Counted from the first letter of the stretch, positions 1 to 9,363 are shown. The stretch is 14,479 bases of DNA from Nephromyces sp. MM_2019 (GCA_015657535.1 JADHZB010002125.1:3070-17548), one strand, 5' to 3'. Program-made: numbers and translations. The notes: generated from the letters alone by a model not told the origin.

Positions 1-98
1 GGTTTGCGTGTGTGGTTGTGTGCCTGTGGGGTATGTGTGTGGGTTTGCGTGTGTGGTTGTGTGCCTGTGGGGTATGTGTGTGGGTTTGCGTGTGTGTG
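1..98 (+). repeat. 52-bp tandem repeat
   Basis: GGTTTGCGTGTGTGGTTGTG and what follows at position 1 recurs at 53. The first 52 bases are repeated almost exactly for 46 nt before diverging. The array probably continues to the left of the window. Confidence 0.75.
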
Positions 99-1389
99 TA
101 TCCTTTTGATAACTGTGTAATCATGGTTATTTGCAGAGTTTGGCTCGTATCTTGTGATGCATTTGGGAGCTGCCATTCTGGCACGCACATTTTCCAATGC
201 ACTTCCACACACACTTTGAAACTTCTATGCAACACACACACTGAAAACTCACATACGCACACAATATGATCCCGCATGAGCTTTGTCTACTAACAAACTG
301 ATGAACTTTCTGAGTTTCTACGAGCCTTAAACGGAGAATTTGTGTGTGTGCGCATGTGGGGATGTCTGCGTACGCTTGTGAGGATTTGGGTGTGTGCGCT
401 TGCGGCAATGTCTGTGTGTGTGTAAGTTTGCAGCAATATCTGTGTTTTTGAGTTTGCGGGAATACCTGTGTGTGTGTGGTTAAGCGTATCTGTGTGTGCG
501 AATTCAACATAATCCTATTTGTATGCATAATCATAGGCGTAACTCTACTTGGTATGTATGTACACACTTCTGAGTCTACGAACATGGATAAGCACCTGAT
601 TTCTGAGGTTTCTTGTATTGCACGCTCTGTAACACACGCCCACACGTATTTCCCCCAAAGCCACACACACTCCCACAACTACCCATACATACTCAAACCC
701 CCAAACACCACACACACACATACACGGCCATATAAGCAGAAATCTAAATTACACACACACACACACACAAGCATGCACTCAAACACGTGAATACACGCAT
801 AACCACAAGCATACGCACACTAATACCAGCACACACACACACACAGACAGACAGACACCCTCTACTGCTTGAAAATTTGAACTTTTGAGTAACACCTCAG
901 AATGGGCTAGCAGCATATTCACAATTTCCAGCTTTCTTACATCCGCACACACACACACACACCCACACACGTGCGTCCACACTCATAAGTGCACACACAA
1001 ACCGGCACACACAAACCGGCACACACACTCTCACACGTACACGCACGCACATACACACACAAACACACAAACATACACATACACTCAAGTTCGTGCATCT
1101 GCATGAATGGAGGTACAGACTGCTTTGGCCAAACCCCAGAAATAGGTATATATGCAGATGCACTGGTTGTGTGCGTTGATTCGCACACACACACATGCTC
1201 ATACACATAAAAATCCCTAAATAGAGGGTTCAAGTACAGTTTAGCTTTAGAGAGCAGCAATTAATAGATTTTTCCAGTGTAGAGTTAACTGCTTTGCTCC
1301 AGCATTTCACACACATGTCATATTGCTGTGTGTGTGTGTGTGTGTGTGTGTGTAAGTAAGTATCTTGGAAGTTTCTTCAAAGGATCGGA
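1..1389. other. Microsatellite-rich 3' flank, no confident gene
   Basis: Positions 1-100 hold two copies of a 52-bp unit (GGTTTGCGTGTGTGGTTGTG...) and the start of a third. TG phrases follow to about 500 and CA phrases from 640 to 1090. A (TG)n run of about 13 units lies at 1327-1353. Short non-repetitive islands at about 120-310, 500-620 and 1100-1180 could be exons of another gene, but no frame, motif or splice pair is convincing. Confidence 0.5.
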
Positions 1390-1495
1390 TCAGTAGGAGC
1401 AGATGTGCTGCTTAGTAAAGTGAAGATCCTGACAAAGAATAACAGGCCCAATCAGGGTTATTAGCCTTTCAAAGCTCGATTCCACCTCAAGTCTT
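1390..1495 (-). CDS. EME1-like exon 8, C terminus and stop
   Basis: After acceptor GTGTGTGTGAG the frame continues as RLEVESSFERLITLIGPVIL and ends HICSY-stop (TGA at 1390-1392). The Ile-Gly-Pro matches the C-terminal (R)xIGPxLS signature of EME1/MUS81. A second acceptor 3 nt downstream (GAGAAG) would drop one residue, so NAGNAG-type alternative splicing is possible. Confidence 0.6.
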
Positions 1496-3088
1496 CTCAC
1501 ACACACACCCACCCACACACACACACGCGAACTGTTAAACACACACACACACCTGCCCCCCACAAAACATGAAGATGGCGAGATGACCAAGACTCCAAAA
1601 ATAGTGCGTGCGTATGTGTGTGTGTGTGTGTGTGTGTAGCTACACCCCCAATTTTCATGCAGGTTTTATCATTTAACACGCACTTACTTTCTAGCCATAG
1701 ATTTTCCAAGCTTTCTAGTTCCTAGCCTCGAAGATATCTCGATCTCTGCCAACTTTATGACTGCTGGATGCTTATCCTTTTCAGTTTTTTCGTGTGTTTT
1801 AGGTGTATAAGGAGGGAATCTCTGGAGATACTCAATGAGTTCATAAGGAGTGGGGTAGCTATATATAGTATAAAAGAGGGGGGTTATAAGGCATGATCAT
1901 TCATGCACACACGAGCATTTTAGTTCTTCAATACTTTTTCCTAACGAAAGTTAAGCTTCAAAAACTACCCAGATTCACACATATAGGCATACATGCACCC
2001 ACTAGCACACTAAAAAGCATGCATTAGCACACACACACACCTTTACATGCCAAAAACAACAAAACACACACACAATGCTAATCGAGTCACGCCAGCAAAT
2101 GATCTGGAAACAAAACTTCTCCAGACCAAGGATGCTTTACGTACACTTCAACACACAGTAATACACTATGGAGCTGTCTTTTTTTATCTCACTCTTCTAG
2201 GCATTCAGAGAAACAGGCACGCTATGATGAAGCTTGAACCTTACATATTAGCTACGATCCTCGCAGCCTCTTCAGACATTCCAGGAATCTGTGAAAGTTG
2301 GCAAATCCAGCTGAAAAAACCGCACACACAGATACACCCAGACACACACAATGATTGCTGAAGCACAGCATTTAGTAGCACATCACTTTTCTCTTCTCCC
2401 GGTGTATGTACACTGCCAAAACATCATCACAACTACCAACGCAGATAAGGTTCCAATGCATACCCACATACGCACGATTCAAGGCACGAATGACTGAGCG
2501 TACGTACAACTTGTTAGGCTTATCAAAGAGTCAAGCACACACAGGGAGCAATCAACCTGAGTGTGAGAAAAATAACCTCATCCATGCGTGTGTACGTGTT
2601 TGGCCGTGTGTGTCTGGGTGTGCTAGTGTGCAGAGGCGCATAGGCTTATTCATGTGCAAGTGCGAGCGTTATGTGTCGTCTGTTGGTATGTCTGTGTGAA
2701 TGTGTATTTGTATGTGTGCGTCAGTGTGCGCGTGTGCTTGTGTGCGTCAGTGTGTGTGAGCAGGTGCATGCTTGCATCCGTGTGTGTACGCTTGAAGATA
2801 TCATTTTCTTTTGAGATCTTTGAAGCAAGCTGTATCGCCGAAAAGCATACTACGCCACAAGTTTCATATCCAGAATTTAATGGAAGAAAACACCACATAC
2901 ACACAAATGAGGGATGACACACACACGCATGAAAAAAAAGCACGCATACATACGAAAAAAGACTCATACACATTAAAAAAGACACACACATACACACACA
3001 CACACACACACATACATGAAACACCATACACACACACACACACACACATACATGAAACATCATACACACACACACATACATGAAACAC

Positions 3089-3132
<44 letters not shown>

Positions 3133-3196
3133 TGAAACATCATACACACACACACATACATGAAACATCATACACACACACACATACATGAAACAC

Positions 3197-3232
<36 letters not shown>

Positions 3233-3296
3233 AAACATCATACACACACATACATGAAACACCATACACACACACACACACACACACATACATGAG

Positions 3297-3327
<31 letters not shown>

Positions 3328-5866
3328 CACACATACATGAAACACCATACACGCATTCATGCACGGATACATACAGATACTCAGGCACAGATGAGCCTCC
3401 ACAGACACACACGCATATGGCATACGTGTATTCAGCCGCTGGAACAGAGCTCTTGTCGATTGATAGATATCTCTGAGCTTTGCCCTTAAAGTAAGATCCT
3501 GGTGTGCGGCCCCTACTAGCCACTATAGCATCCACCGCCCTGAGTATGTAGTTAGCCTAGAAGAAAGAAAGCTGATAGAGTATAATTACCAGGGCAATCG
3601 TCAATATCCACACACACACATACCCCCACACACGCACACGCATCGCCAGAAAAACCTTCACTCGCACCCCCACACACACAATCCCACACCCCAACATATA
3701 CACACACACAACGTATCTCCACACACACCAAATACATTTCTAAACGCACAAACCCACACAGACATGCACATCCCCACACACAGGCACACACATATACACC
3801 CCCATACCTCCCCAATAGAAACAAAAACTCATATCTCCCCCTCCCACACACACCGTTTCAATGCATGAAGAAGTCTCTACACAATCAGCGTCATAGTCAA
3901 TCATAAGGGAGCAGATGAGATCATCGATATCCCCAGGATTCCACGCACACACCCCCCCTCCCCCTCCCTCCTTCAAGGCAATGGAATTTTCCTCGACACC
4001 CTCATGAAGCGGAGCGGGTTGAGTGTACGTACACCCCGTAGAGATAGCTTTCGCACACACACCTTCTCGCACAGAGTTTGTTATAATAAAGTCTCTGATG
4101 CCTTCAAACACTACTACAGGCCTTATAGCTGCAGCATACACACCAGCTGGGGCGCAAGCCTCAGAGAAGCCCTCAGCAAGTCTCTGCGGGGTGAGCTTCG
4201 CTATAACCTTGGGACACACAATGAAGAACTTCAAAACTCTCGAAGACGAGGGTTTGCTTGTAGCCTCTTCATCAACTTTCTCAGAGTGTATATGTTCAAG
4301 CTGAGCACCAGGGTTGGAGCTTCCATTTAACCCCATAAGATCTCTAGCACACACACACACCTGAGGGGAGGATTCTAAAGGGGTTAAGCTATTGGGAGTT
4401 GAAGGGTTCGTTGGGAAGGGGCTAAGAGTCTGTTGTAACTGCTGCCTTGAGGGGGAGCATGACAGAGTAGTGGCAGGAGTGGGTAATATTTGTGTGGTGT
4501 GTGTGGTGTGCGTAGGTCCTGGTAGATGCTCTATGATGGGGGTGGCTGGAGCTCCTGTGTGTGTAGCCCCTTCCATCTGCTTCGCATTAAATATGCGTTC
4601 AACATCTTGAGCCGAGTCCGTAGCTCCTCCCAGTATCCTAACCTTAGATGAGCCCCTCATAGCTTGTGTGTATGCAGAGCGCTTAGATGCTTCAGTCTCA
4701 ACAACAATATGAGGATTGATAGGCTCCCAGTTTCCTCCTTTTTCATTAAGAGAGTTAGCAGAAGCTTCAAGGTAGGCTAGCTTCCGCTGCTTCTCTGCTG
4801 AAGGCTTAGAAGAGACGCTAGAGAGGTTGGGTGTGCGTGCAAGCTTCTCGGGGCTTCCTAGCGACAGACTACACATACGAGCAGCCAGTGAAGAGTTTTC
4901 CAGCTTGTGTGTTGTTGAGCATCCGTTTACAGTCATCAAAGCCGAGGAACTCTTCGGGGACGCCATATCGCTCTGTGTGTGCGTATTTTGGGTGCGTGAA
5001 CCCTGTGTGTGTGTGCTTTGGGGTTGTGCACTCTGTGTGTACGCCTCTCCGTGCGTATATGCCTCTCTGTGCGTGTGTGTGCCTTTCAAAGAAAACGTAG
5101 CTCCATCTCTTGCCATATTTTCAAATTCTGCCCTGGGGGATTTGGATGAGGGGAGAAGAGTAGCTTTCGGCAACGCCTCTTCCGCCTCCCTCATAGGAGA
5201 GGTTGGAGGGGGGGAAACATCGCATTGAGAACACACTGAGGGAGCTGGGGGGCTACACAGCTTTAACACCTTCCTCAAGCTGCTTGAGGCTACAAAGTGA
5301 GATCTATAGTGAAAATTATATATCCTTAACACAAACGAGAACTTAAGGATTAGAGAGGCTGATGAAGGTTGAGAAGCGGGTAGTGGCTTAGGAGAAGAAG
5401 AGGGAGGAGATGATGATGATGATGATGATGATGATATTAGTAATAATGTCGATGAAGATGAAGAAGAAGAGGATGATAGTGTCGATGAAGAAGAAGCTGA
5501 AGATGAAGGACATGAAATTCTCAACGAAGATGAAGAAGAAGAGGATGATAGTGTCGATGAAGAAGAAGCTGAAGATGAAGGACATGAAATTCTCAACGAA
5601 GATGAAGAAGAAGAGATTCTCAATGAAGAAGAGAGAGACGAAGAAGATGATGAAATTCTCAGTGAAGACGAAGAGGGGCTCTGGGTAGAGTAGCTGTTAT
5701 CACACACAACAATGCGATAATGAGGCTGAAGTTTGCTCTTTAAAGCTTCTATAAACAAAGGCTTATGATGATATATCTCAGGAGATACCTCGAGATCTGC
5801 AATAGGTGTTAAGGGAGAAGCAGGACGGACTAGCTTTTCTTCTTCTCGAGGGTTTCTAGGAGCCAT
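1390..5866 (-). CDS. EME1: EME1/Mms4-like ERCC4-family subunit of a MUS81-type endonuclease, 8 exons, 880 aa
   Basis: Exons in coding order: 5866-3854, 3556-3426, 2829-2790, 2556-2504, 2412-2350, 2310-2245, 1858-1688, 1495-1390. They total 2643 nt, exactly 881 codons including the stop, and every junction keeps phase with GT..AG borders. Seen: an N-terminal segment reading PIADLEVSPEIYHHKP (about residues 20-40), long Ser-rich and Thr-His-rich inserts, VVVFEGIRDF near residue 585, a basic stretch, an LT motif near 742, then WICQLSQIPGMSEEAARI joined to YPTPYELIEYL and a C-terminal LIGP. The order ERCC4-like fold, leucine/LT segment, HhH with YP(T/S)P, then IGP is known for EME1; MUS81 binds it and holds the active site. 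No GDxnERKxxxD nuclease motif is visible, so the non-catalytic partner is favoured over MUS81 or XPF. The start ATG has G at +4. Role in junction/fork cleavage and nuclear location are inferred from the family. Splice sites are not transcript-verified. Confidence 0.62.
1496..1687 (-). other. Intron 7 of the EME1-like gene, with CA and TG tracts
   Basis: On the sense strand it has a (CA)n run of about 11 units shortly after the donor GTAAGTG and (TG)n runs up to the acceptor. The two tracts are complementary and could pair within the pre-mRNA. Confidence 0.5.
1688..1858 (-). CDS. EME1-like exon 7, YPTP segment and linker
   Basis: The acceptor ACTATATATAG lies after a CCCCCCTCTTTT tract. With the 2 nt carried from exon 6 the junction reads VANI-YPTPYELIEYLQRF, the conserved YP(T/S)P helix of EME1/MUS81. 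A charged linker follows (PKTHEKTEKDKH) and then SSRLGTRKLGKSMAR. The donor GTAAGTG is the closest to textbook consensus in this gene. Confidence 0.68.
1859..2244 (-). other. Intron 6 of the EME1-like gene
   Basis: Donor GTAAGGTTC, acceptor ACTATATATAG, 386 nt. The sense strand holds two GTGTGTGTG tracts and T-rich runs. On the plus strand an open frame at 2047-2361 overlaps most of it and also exons 5 and 6. I read that frame as a shadow. Confidence 0.5.
2245..2310 (-). CDS. EME1-like exon 6, helix-hairpin-helix core
   Basis: Acceptor GGTTTTTTCAG, donor GTAAGG. It encodes WICQLSQIPGMSEEAARIVAN (768-788). The Ile-Pro-Gly-Met hairpin and following helix are a typical (HhH)2 half-motif of the XPF/MUS81 family (compare QLxQIxGVSxExAxAIVxxY). 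The opposite-strand frame here looks protein-like but lacks family similarity. Confidence 0.7.
2311..2349 (-). other. 39-nt intron of the EME1-like gene
   Basis: It begins GTGTGTGTCTGGG and ends GCGGTTTTTTCAG. It lies between exons coding QQSF and WICQLSQ, and its removal is required to avoid reading TG-derived residues. At 39 nt it is close to the lower limit known for spliceosomal introns. Confidence 0.55.
2350..2412 (-). CDS. EME1-like exon 5 (63 nt)
   Basis: Follows acceptor GATGTTTTGGCAG and encodes VHTPGEEKSDVLLNAVLQQS (747-766). LLNAVLQQSFW corresponds to the helix leading into the HhH of EME1. In-frame stops lie upstream of the acceptor, which forces splicing here. The exon starts within an exact GTGTATGTACAC element read on the plus strand. 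Confidence 0.55.
2504..2556 (-). CDS. EME1-like exon 4 (53 nt)
   Basis: The acceptor TTATTTTTCTCACACTCAG is strong. The exon encodes VDCSLCVLDSLISLTSC, where LISLT matches the helix ending in LT that precedes the HhH domain in MUS81/EME1 proteins. The donor GTACGC is the only nearby GT that keeps frame with exon 5, because the unspliced frame reaches a stop within about 6 codons. Confidence 0.52.
2790..2829 (-). CDS. EME1-like exon 3 (40 nt)
   Basis: Short exon between acceptor GATACAG and donor GTACACACAC. It adds LLQRSQKKMISSS (716-728), giving AAEYTLLQRSQKKM, which resembles the EEALVDLQL region of human EME1. Its limits were set by phase, by the only acceptors nearby and by this family resemblance. 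An alternative acceptor (GGCGTAG) about 18 nt upstream would lengthen it. Confidence 0.45.
2830..3425 (-). other. Intron 2 of the EME1-like gene, microsatellite-filled
   Basis: A 596-nt intron whose central ~360 nt are (TG)n on the sense strand, broken by a recurring spacer. No exon-like sequence was seen inside it. Its 3' part has several T-runs (CTTTTTTTC, CTTTTTTC) of the kind seen upstream of acceptors. Confidence 0.5.
2988..3350. repeat. Compound (CA)n microsatellite with ATGAAACAYCATACAC interruptions
   Basis: The plus strand shows long (CA)n runs interrupted by nine copies of ATGAAACA(C/T)CATACAC, near 3015, 3051, 3080, 3131, 3160, 3187, 3230, 3253 and 3336, plus a variant ATGAGACAC at about 3291. 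Copies are 23 to 83 nt apart depending on CA length. The array sits inside intron 2 of the EME1-like gene. The frames that translate it into Thr-His or Cys-Val strings are not genes. Confidence 0.9.
3426..3556 (-). CDS. EME1-like exon 2
   Basis: The acceptor is a pyrimidine run ending TTCTAG, and the exon begins ANYILRAVDAIVASRG in phase 0, matching the phase of exon 1. It encodes residues 672-714, including a basic segment (RGRTPGSYFKGKAQR) and SSVPAAEYT, which lines up with the region before the LQ helix of EME1. The donor chosen (GTATGC at 3425) is the one that restores frame into exon 3. A second possible donor, GTGTGTGTCT further downstream, would need a different exon 3 start. Confidence 0.6.
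3854..5866 (-). CDS. EME1-like exon 1, N-terminal 671 residues with low-complexity inserts
   Basis: One open frame of 2013 nt runs from ATG 5866 to a donor GTGTGTGTGG at 3853. Residues 1-65 resemble the first strand-helix of EME1 proteins (EIYHHKPLFIEALKSKL followed by HYRIVVCDN). Residues about 66-150 are nearly pure serine with LRIS/CPSSSAS inserts. Residues about 256-305 are Thr-His/Thr-Gln rich and come from CA repeats in the DNA. Residues about 543-605 (VLKFFIVCPKVIAKL then VVVFEGIRDF) look like the second half of the ERCC4-like fold. The tail is acidic (DIDDLICSLMIDYDAD). The conserved ERCC4-like pieces are thus split by roughly 450 residues of disorder. The frame also reads through the donor for 38 more codons, coding TG-derived Cys-Val residues, which I treat as intron. 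Confidence 0.7.
5410..5690. repeat. Coding tandem repeat (72-bp unit) in EME1-like exon 1
   Basis: The plus strand shows GATGATGATG... then a 72-bp unit starting at 5484 and 5556, followed by decayed copies with the same GAAATTCTCAA core. On the coding strand each unit gives 24 residues (Ser runs plus LRISCPSSSAS). Because the unit is a multiple of three, copy-number change would preserve frame. Confidence 0.85.
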
Positions 5867-6130
5867 GACAACGTATGTGTGTGTGTGGGCTGACTCGGTA
5901 GTATCCTTGATGTGCAATGTGAAGTTTCGCAGGTGATTGAGTGTCCTGTGTGTGAAGATTCGCTGCACATGGGGAATCAAGAAAATTTTTTGCGTATTGC
6001 TTGCGGAGTATGCGTGTGTGTATACGCTCTTGTGATACTAAGTATGTGCTTTATGCTGGTATGTGTGCCTTTTTTGTGTGTGTGCTTTCTTTTGTGCATG
6101 ATATTACGGCTTGTGTGTATGGTGGTCTAC
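5867..6130. promoter_or_regulatory. Upstream region of the EME1-like gene
   Basis: 264 bp between the start codon and a tandem repeat array. On the sense (minus) strand it is CA-rich near the ATG, with no clear TATA box. The transcription start cannot be placed. The long open frame continues upstream of the ATG to 5980, but only the ATG at 5866 (with G at +4) begins non-repetitive protein-like sequence. Confidence 0.3.
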
Positions 6131-6286
6131 GTGTGTGCTTGTACGATCTTAAGCCTGTGCTTTATGCTGGTGTGCGTGTGTGCTTGTACGATCTTAAGCC
6201 TGTGCTTTATGCTGGTGTGCGTGTGTGCTTGTACGATCTTAAGCCTGTGCTTTATGCTGGTGTGCGTGTGTGCTTGTACGATCTTT
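6131..6286 (+). repeat. 45-bp tandem repeat, about 3.5 copies
   Basis: Units start at 6131, 6176, 6221 and 6266 and are essentially identical: GTGTGTGCTTGTACGATCTT, then AAGCCTGTGCTTTATGCTGG and TGTGC. Diverged copies are recognisable at about 6009-6070. The unit is 45 bp, so the plus frame stays open and encodes 15-residue Cys-Leu-rich repeats. I see no start or flanking coding sequence, so I treat it as noncoding. Confidence 0.92.
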
Positions 6287-7745
6287 AGTCCGCTGGAGGC
6301 GGATTCCAGCGTAATTTAGGCTTTTAGATGCCTTCAACATTCTTATGTGTGAAGTTTCAGCTGATAGTATAAGCATAATGTCACTTCTTCCGAATTTGAG
6401 TGTTTGCATAACTCCCTGTGTGTGTAAATCCTTTAGTGTGTAAGTTCTTGTGTGCGCAAACATCTGTGTGTGTAACCACTTTTGTATACAAGTCCTGCTG
6501 TGCGTAACTCCGTGTGTGTAACTCTGTGTGTATGCAGCACCGTGTGTGTTTGGATCCGTGTGCGTGCAATTCCTTGCGTGTGCGACTCGGCTCTTTAGCT
6601 ATACAGCACCTTGTGTGTGTAACGCTTTCTCTATGCGACTCAGCGTGTGTGCAACTGCTTGTAATGAGCACTCCCCATCACTTGATGCTGTGGTGGTTGT
6701 GCGTGTGCCTTGAGACCACCTCTACTGTCTTCATGCTGCCAAAGCAGGGGTGCTATAAGCTCAGAGAATCAATCCTTCAAACCCTGCTAAGCTCTCCCAA
6801 ACAGTGAATCGATAGGCATACGAGGAGGCATACTGAAGAGCTCCATCTGCGCACACACAAAGGCATTCACTCCTGCACGCACACACTTATTCACACATAA
6901 ATATATACTGATTCCCACACACACAAGCACATTCACCAAAAAGCACGCACACATGAATACTCACAGAAACGCACATACACGCACAGAAACAGGAATGTAC
7001 ATACAGACCCACACATGCACCTATGCGCACAGAAATACACGCTTACACATACCCATAAAGGCACAAACCCACGCTTGCTCACGCACACACAGAAACACAT
7101 ACACATATACATACCCATAATTACCATTCCCGTGCTTTAGCCTCCAAACGAAAAGAAAACCAACGCACACACAAGCGAATGCCTAATGTATAGTCCTAAG
7201 CAGAGACGAACATGCACGCTTGAAAAGTAGCAGGAAAATGGGAGAAGAGGCATCGGCTGAGTGTACATACACTAGGGAAGCTATCTTCATAAAAAAGTAG
7301 CTAACACAGACGCGCACACACTTCCCAAAAGGATTTATCAGCACACGCAAATGAAGGTTCCTCTTACAATATTTACACACACATCGAGATGCAAAATTAA
7401 AGATGAACACATGCAGGTGTGATTTACAACCAAACACAAACACACATGATCCCAAACTACACACACGATCTGCAACTACACACACTTATTCACACATGAT
7501 ATGTAACTGCACGCACACGCAGGATCCCCAACTAAACAAACACACACAGGATCCCTACCTGAACAAACAAACATACACACACGCGCGCAGACGCACACAT
7601 ACAGATACGCACACATACTAATTAATGATTCAATGAAGAATCTCCAAAACTTCATCTTCAACAAAACCTGAAGCTTCACATGAATATTAGCAGGGAAATC
7701 GCTCAAATCTCAAACTTCCCACAGAAAACAGCGGAATAAATCAAA
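6287..7745. other. Intergenic TG-rich then CA-rich region, no confident gene
   Basis: 6400-6660 is a chain of 20-30 nt phrases mixing TGTGTGTAA/TGTGCGT with short unique words. 6840-7130 and 7380-7610 are CA-rich. A non-repetitive island at 6690-6830 has a plus frame ending KLRESILQTLLSSPKQ-stop and a minus frame MELFSMPPRMPIDSLFG. Neither can be chosen. A second island at 7185-7310 has a minus frame ending FKRACSSLLRTIH-stop, which could be a terminal exon. Confidence 0.35.
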
Positions 7746-7962
7746 TTGCAAAAGAAGAAGAAGAAGAAGGTGAGTAAGAGGAAGAAGAAGAGGAAATCTG
7801 CAGTTTTCACTGAAGAGGAAGGAAATGAAGCAGAAAACTATAAATTTGACGTTTTAATAAGCAAATCATCCGAGGAAGCCGGAAGCCGAAGTGTCTACGA
7901 GAGGTTGAGACATTCCACACTCACATCAATGCCAGCAGCTATCCGCGACGTGGACACACACA
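7746..7962 (+). CDS. Possible exon of an unidentified Lys/Glu-rich protein
   Basis: The plus frame encodes a Lys-rich run like a nuclear localisation signal, then SAVFTEEEGNEAENYKFDVL and ISKSSEEAGSRSVYERLRHS before entering a CA repeat. There is no in-frame ATG; a stop at 7737-7739 means it would have to begin at an acceptor. A good donor-like GTGAGTAAG at 7770 could instead end an exon there. No family is recognised. This is a candidate only. Confidence 0.28.
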
Positions 7963-8500
7963 CACACACACACATACGTATGTTAGCATTGGTTACTACA
8001 CACCTGTACGTGTGTTGATGTAGATCGCCACCCACATGGATGTGTGTATCTACACACATCCAGGAACATACACACAGCTTAATACACGGAGACATACACA
8101 TATCATAGGAACGCACACACATAACTTCGTACGTTTTCATGCTTGTGCTTTCACACACAAACATCCATCTTTCTCTCCTTTCACTGTTTAAGAAGCTATT
8201 TGGTGTGTTCCAGGCTTGTCGCATGGTGATGAGAGAGTAGACATATGCGTGCATATCCTAGTGTGTGTGTTCGGTATGTGAAATATGTTTATCAAAGGAT
8301 GCTACTAGAGGTGTGTGTGCAGTATGACATCAGCAGGAGAGCCTGCCCCAGAATGTGTGCGTGACCTCACACACAGTGTTATCCCGACTCTCGTGGTATA
8401 ATAAGCCCCACCCTAATATAATGCTAGCTTACTCACCCGCTCACCCCGTGTGTGCGTATGTTTGTATCTCTGTGGGTGCATCTGTGTGTGTTTATGACTA
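7963..8500. other. Mixed CA/TG flank with a palindrome, no gene seen
   Basis: CA-rich to about 8160, then mixed unique and TG sequence. It contains the perfect inverted repeat at 8037-8062. No frame longer than a microsatellite translation has any protein-like content. Confidence 0.4.
8037..8062. repeat. Perfect 12-bp inverted repeat
   Basis: TGGATGTGTGTA (8037-8048), two bases TC, then TACACACATCCA (8051-8062). The arms are exact reverse complements, so the 26 bp could extrude as a cruciform or form a hairpin in RNA. Confidence 0.85.
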
Positions 8501-9363
8501 TGTGTTTTTTGCTAAGAGGGAGGGAAAACACACAAAAACCCACAAAAAAATCGATGTCTTTCCGCAAAAAGTGGATTTTTTGTGTTTTTTTCATTTTTTA
8601 GAAGAGGAAGGTGGGAGAAAAGGAACCCTCTCGGTTTCTCCCATTTCTTCCCTTTCTTTTCTTTTATCTTCAAAAATCACCAAATTCGCTGATTTCTCGT
8701 AATACCTCTTTTTTTGTGGTTTTTTCCTGTTGAAATTGGACGATTTCTTCTCATTTTTGGTGGGTTCCGTTCCTTTCTGATATCTTCATCTTTGGTGGAG
8801 CTTTCGAAAGTGCGTGTGTGTGGGGATGTTTATGAGGAAATATTCGTGTGTGTGAAATAGTTTACGTCGAAATGTGTGTAGGGGGTGAGGTTGTTTATGA
8901 GGAAATATTTGTGTGTGGGGAGGGTATGTCTGCGTGTATGAGGAAGCGTGTATGTTCACCGCTATTGATAATCTAGTGTGTTTGTGCGCGCTCCGCTGTA
9001 TACAATCTACTGTGTATATCTTTCTGTGTGTGTGAATCTCGTTTTCCGTAAGGTTGCGTCTGTGCGTTGGACTGCTTATAACAGAAACCTAAAACTTCGC
9101 CAAAATTTTAGGAGAAATTTTTTGCAGAAATTTTCATCCAATTATGAAGATGAGGGAGTTTTAAAGCTTTGGCGTTGTTTTCCGTCGTTTTCTCTGTTTT
9201 ATTCTCCAATGCAAGCGAAGATGATGCCTCTTGACGGCAGCACGTTTATAAATTTCATCATTATGCTCTTAATTCGCATGAAAAACCCGATTTTCGGAAT
9301 CTTTTGGTAGAAGAGGGAGAAAAAAAAGGGAAAATTTCAAGAGCTAAGAAGTTAAAAGAGAGG

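Noticed and set aside
1460..1490. tRNA T-loop-like GCTCGATTCC
   Set aside because: No acceptor stem, anticodon arm or A box fits around it, and it is coding sequence of the last EME1-like exon.
2047..2361. Plus-strand open frame with a KLEPYILATILA segment faintly like GINS Sld5
   Set aside because: It lies antisense to two exons and an intron of the EME1-like gene, whose minus-strand joins recreate a conserved HhH in phase. The Sld5 resemblance is only a few residues.
2790..2890. Minus frame GYETCGVVCFSAIQLASKIS as the reading frame of exon 3
   Set aside because: Its end phase would place a stop codon at the start of exon 4. The other frame (LLQRSQKKMISSS) joins in phase on both sides and fits the family.
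2650..3535. Long frames of Cys-Val or Thr-His repeats on both strands
   Set aside because: They are translations of (TG)n/(CA)n microsatellite inside an intron. They have no non-repetitive protein sequence apart from the exon ends already annotated.
3552..3670. Extra minus-strand exon reading FSGDA...DIDDCPG before exon 2 with a 33-nt intron (GTAATT...TTCTAG)
   Set aside because: It would require coding through TG repeat and lacks a good acceptor. Direct joining of exon 1 to exon 2 is phase 0 to phase 0. It cannot be fully excluded without cDNA.
4004..5228. Several plus-strand open frames of 70-133 codons
   Set aside because: They are shadows of the long minus-strand exon 1 and contain no recognisable domain.
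5388..5688. Met-, Lys- and Ile-rich frames
   Set aside because: They are other-frame readings of the GAT/GAA repeat that encodes the serine-rich insert of the EME1-like protein.
6131..6286. CRISPR-like array
   Set aside because: Units are contiguous 45-bp tandem copies with no unique spacers, in eukaryotic DNA.
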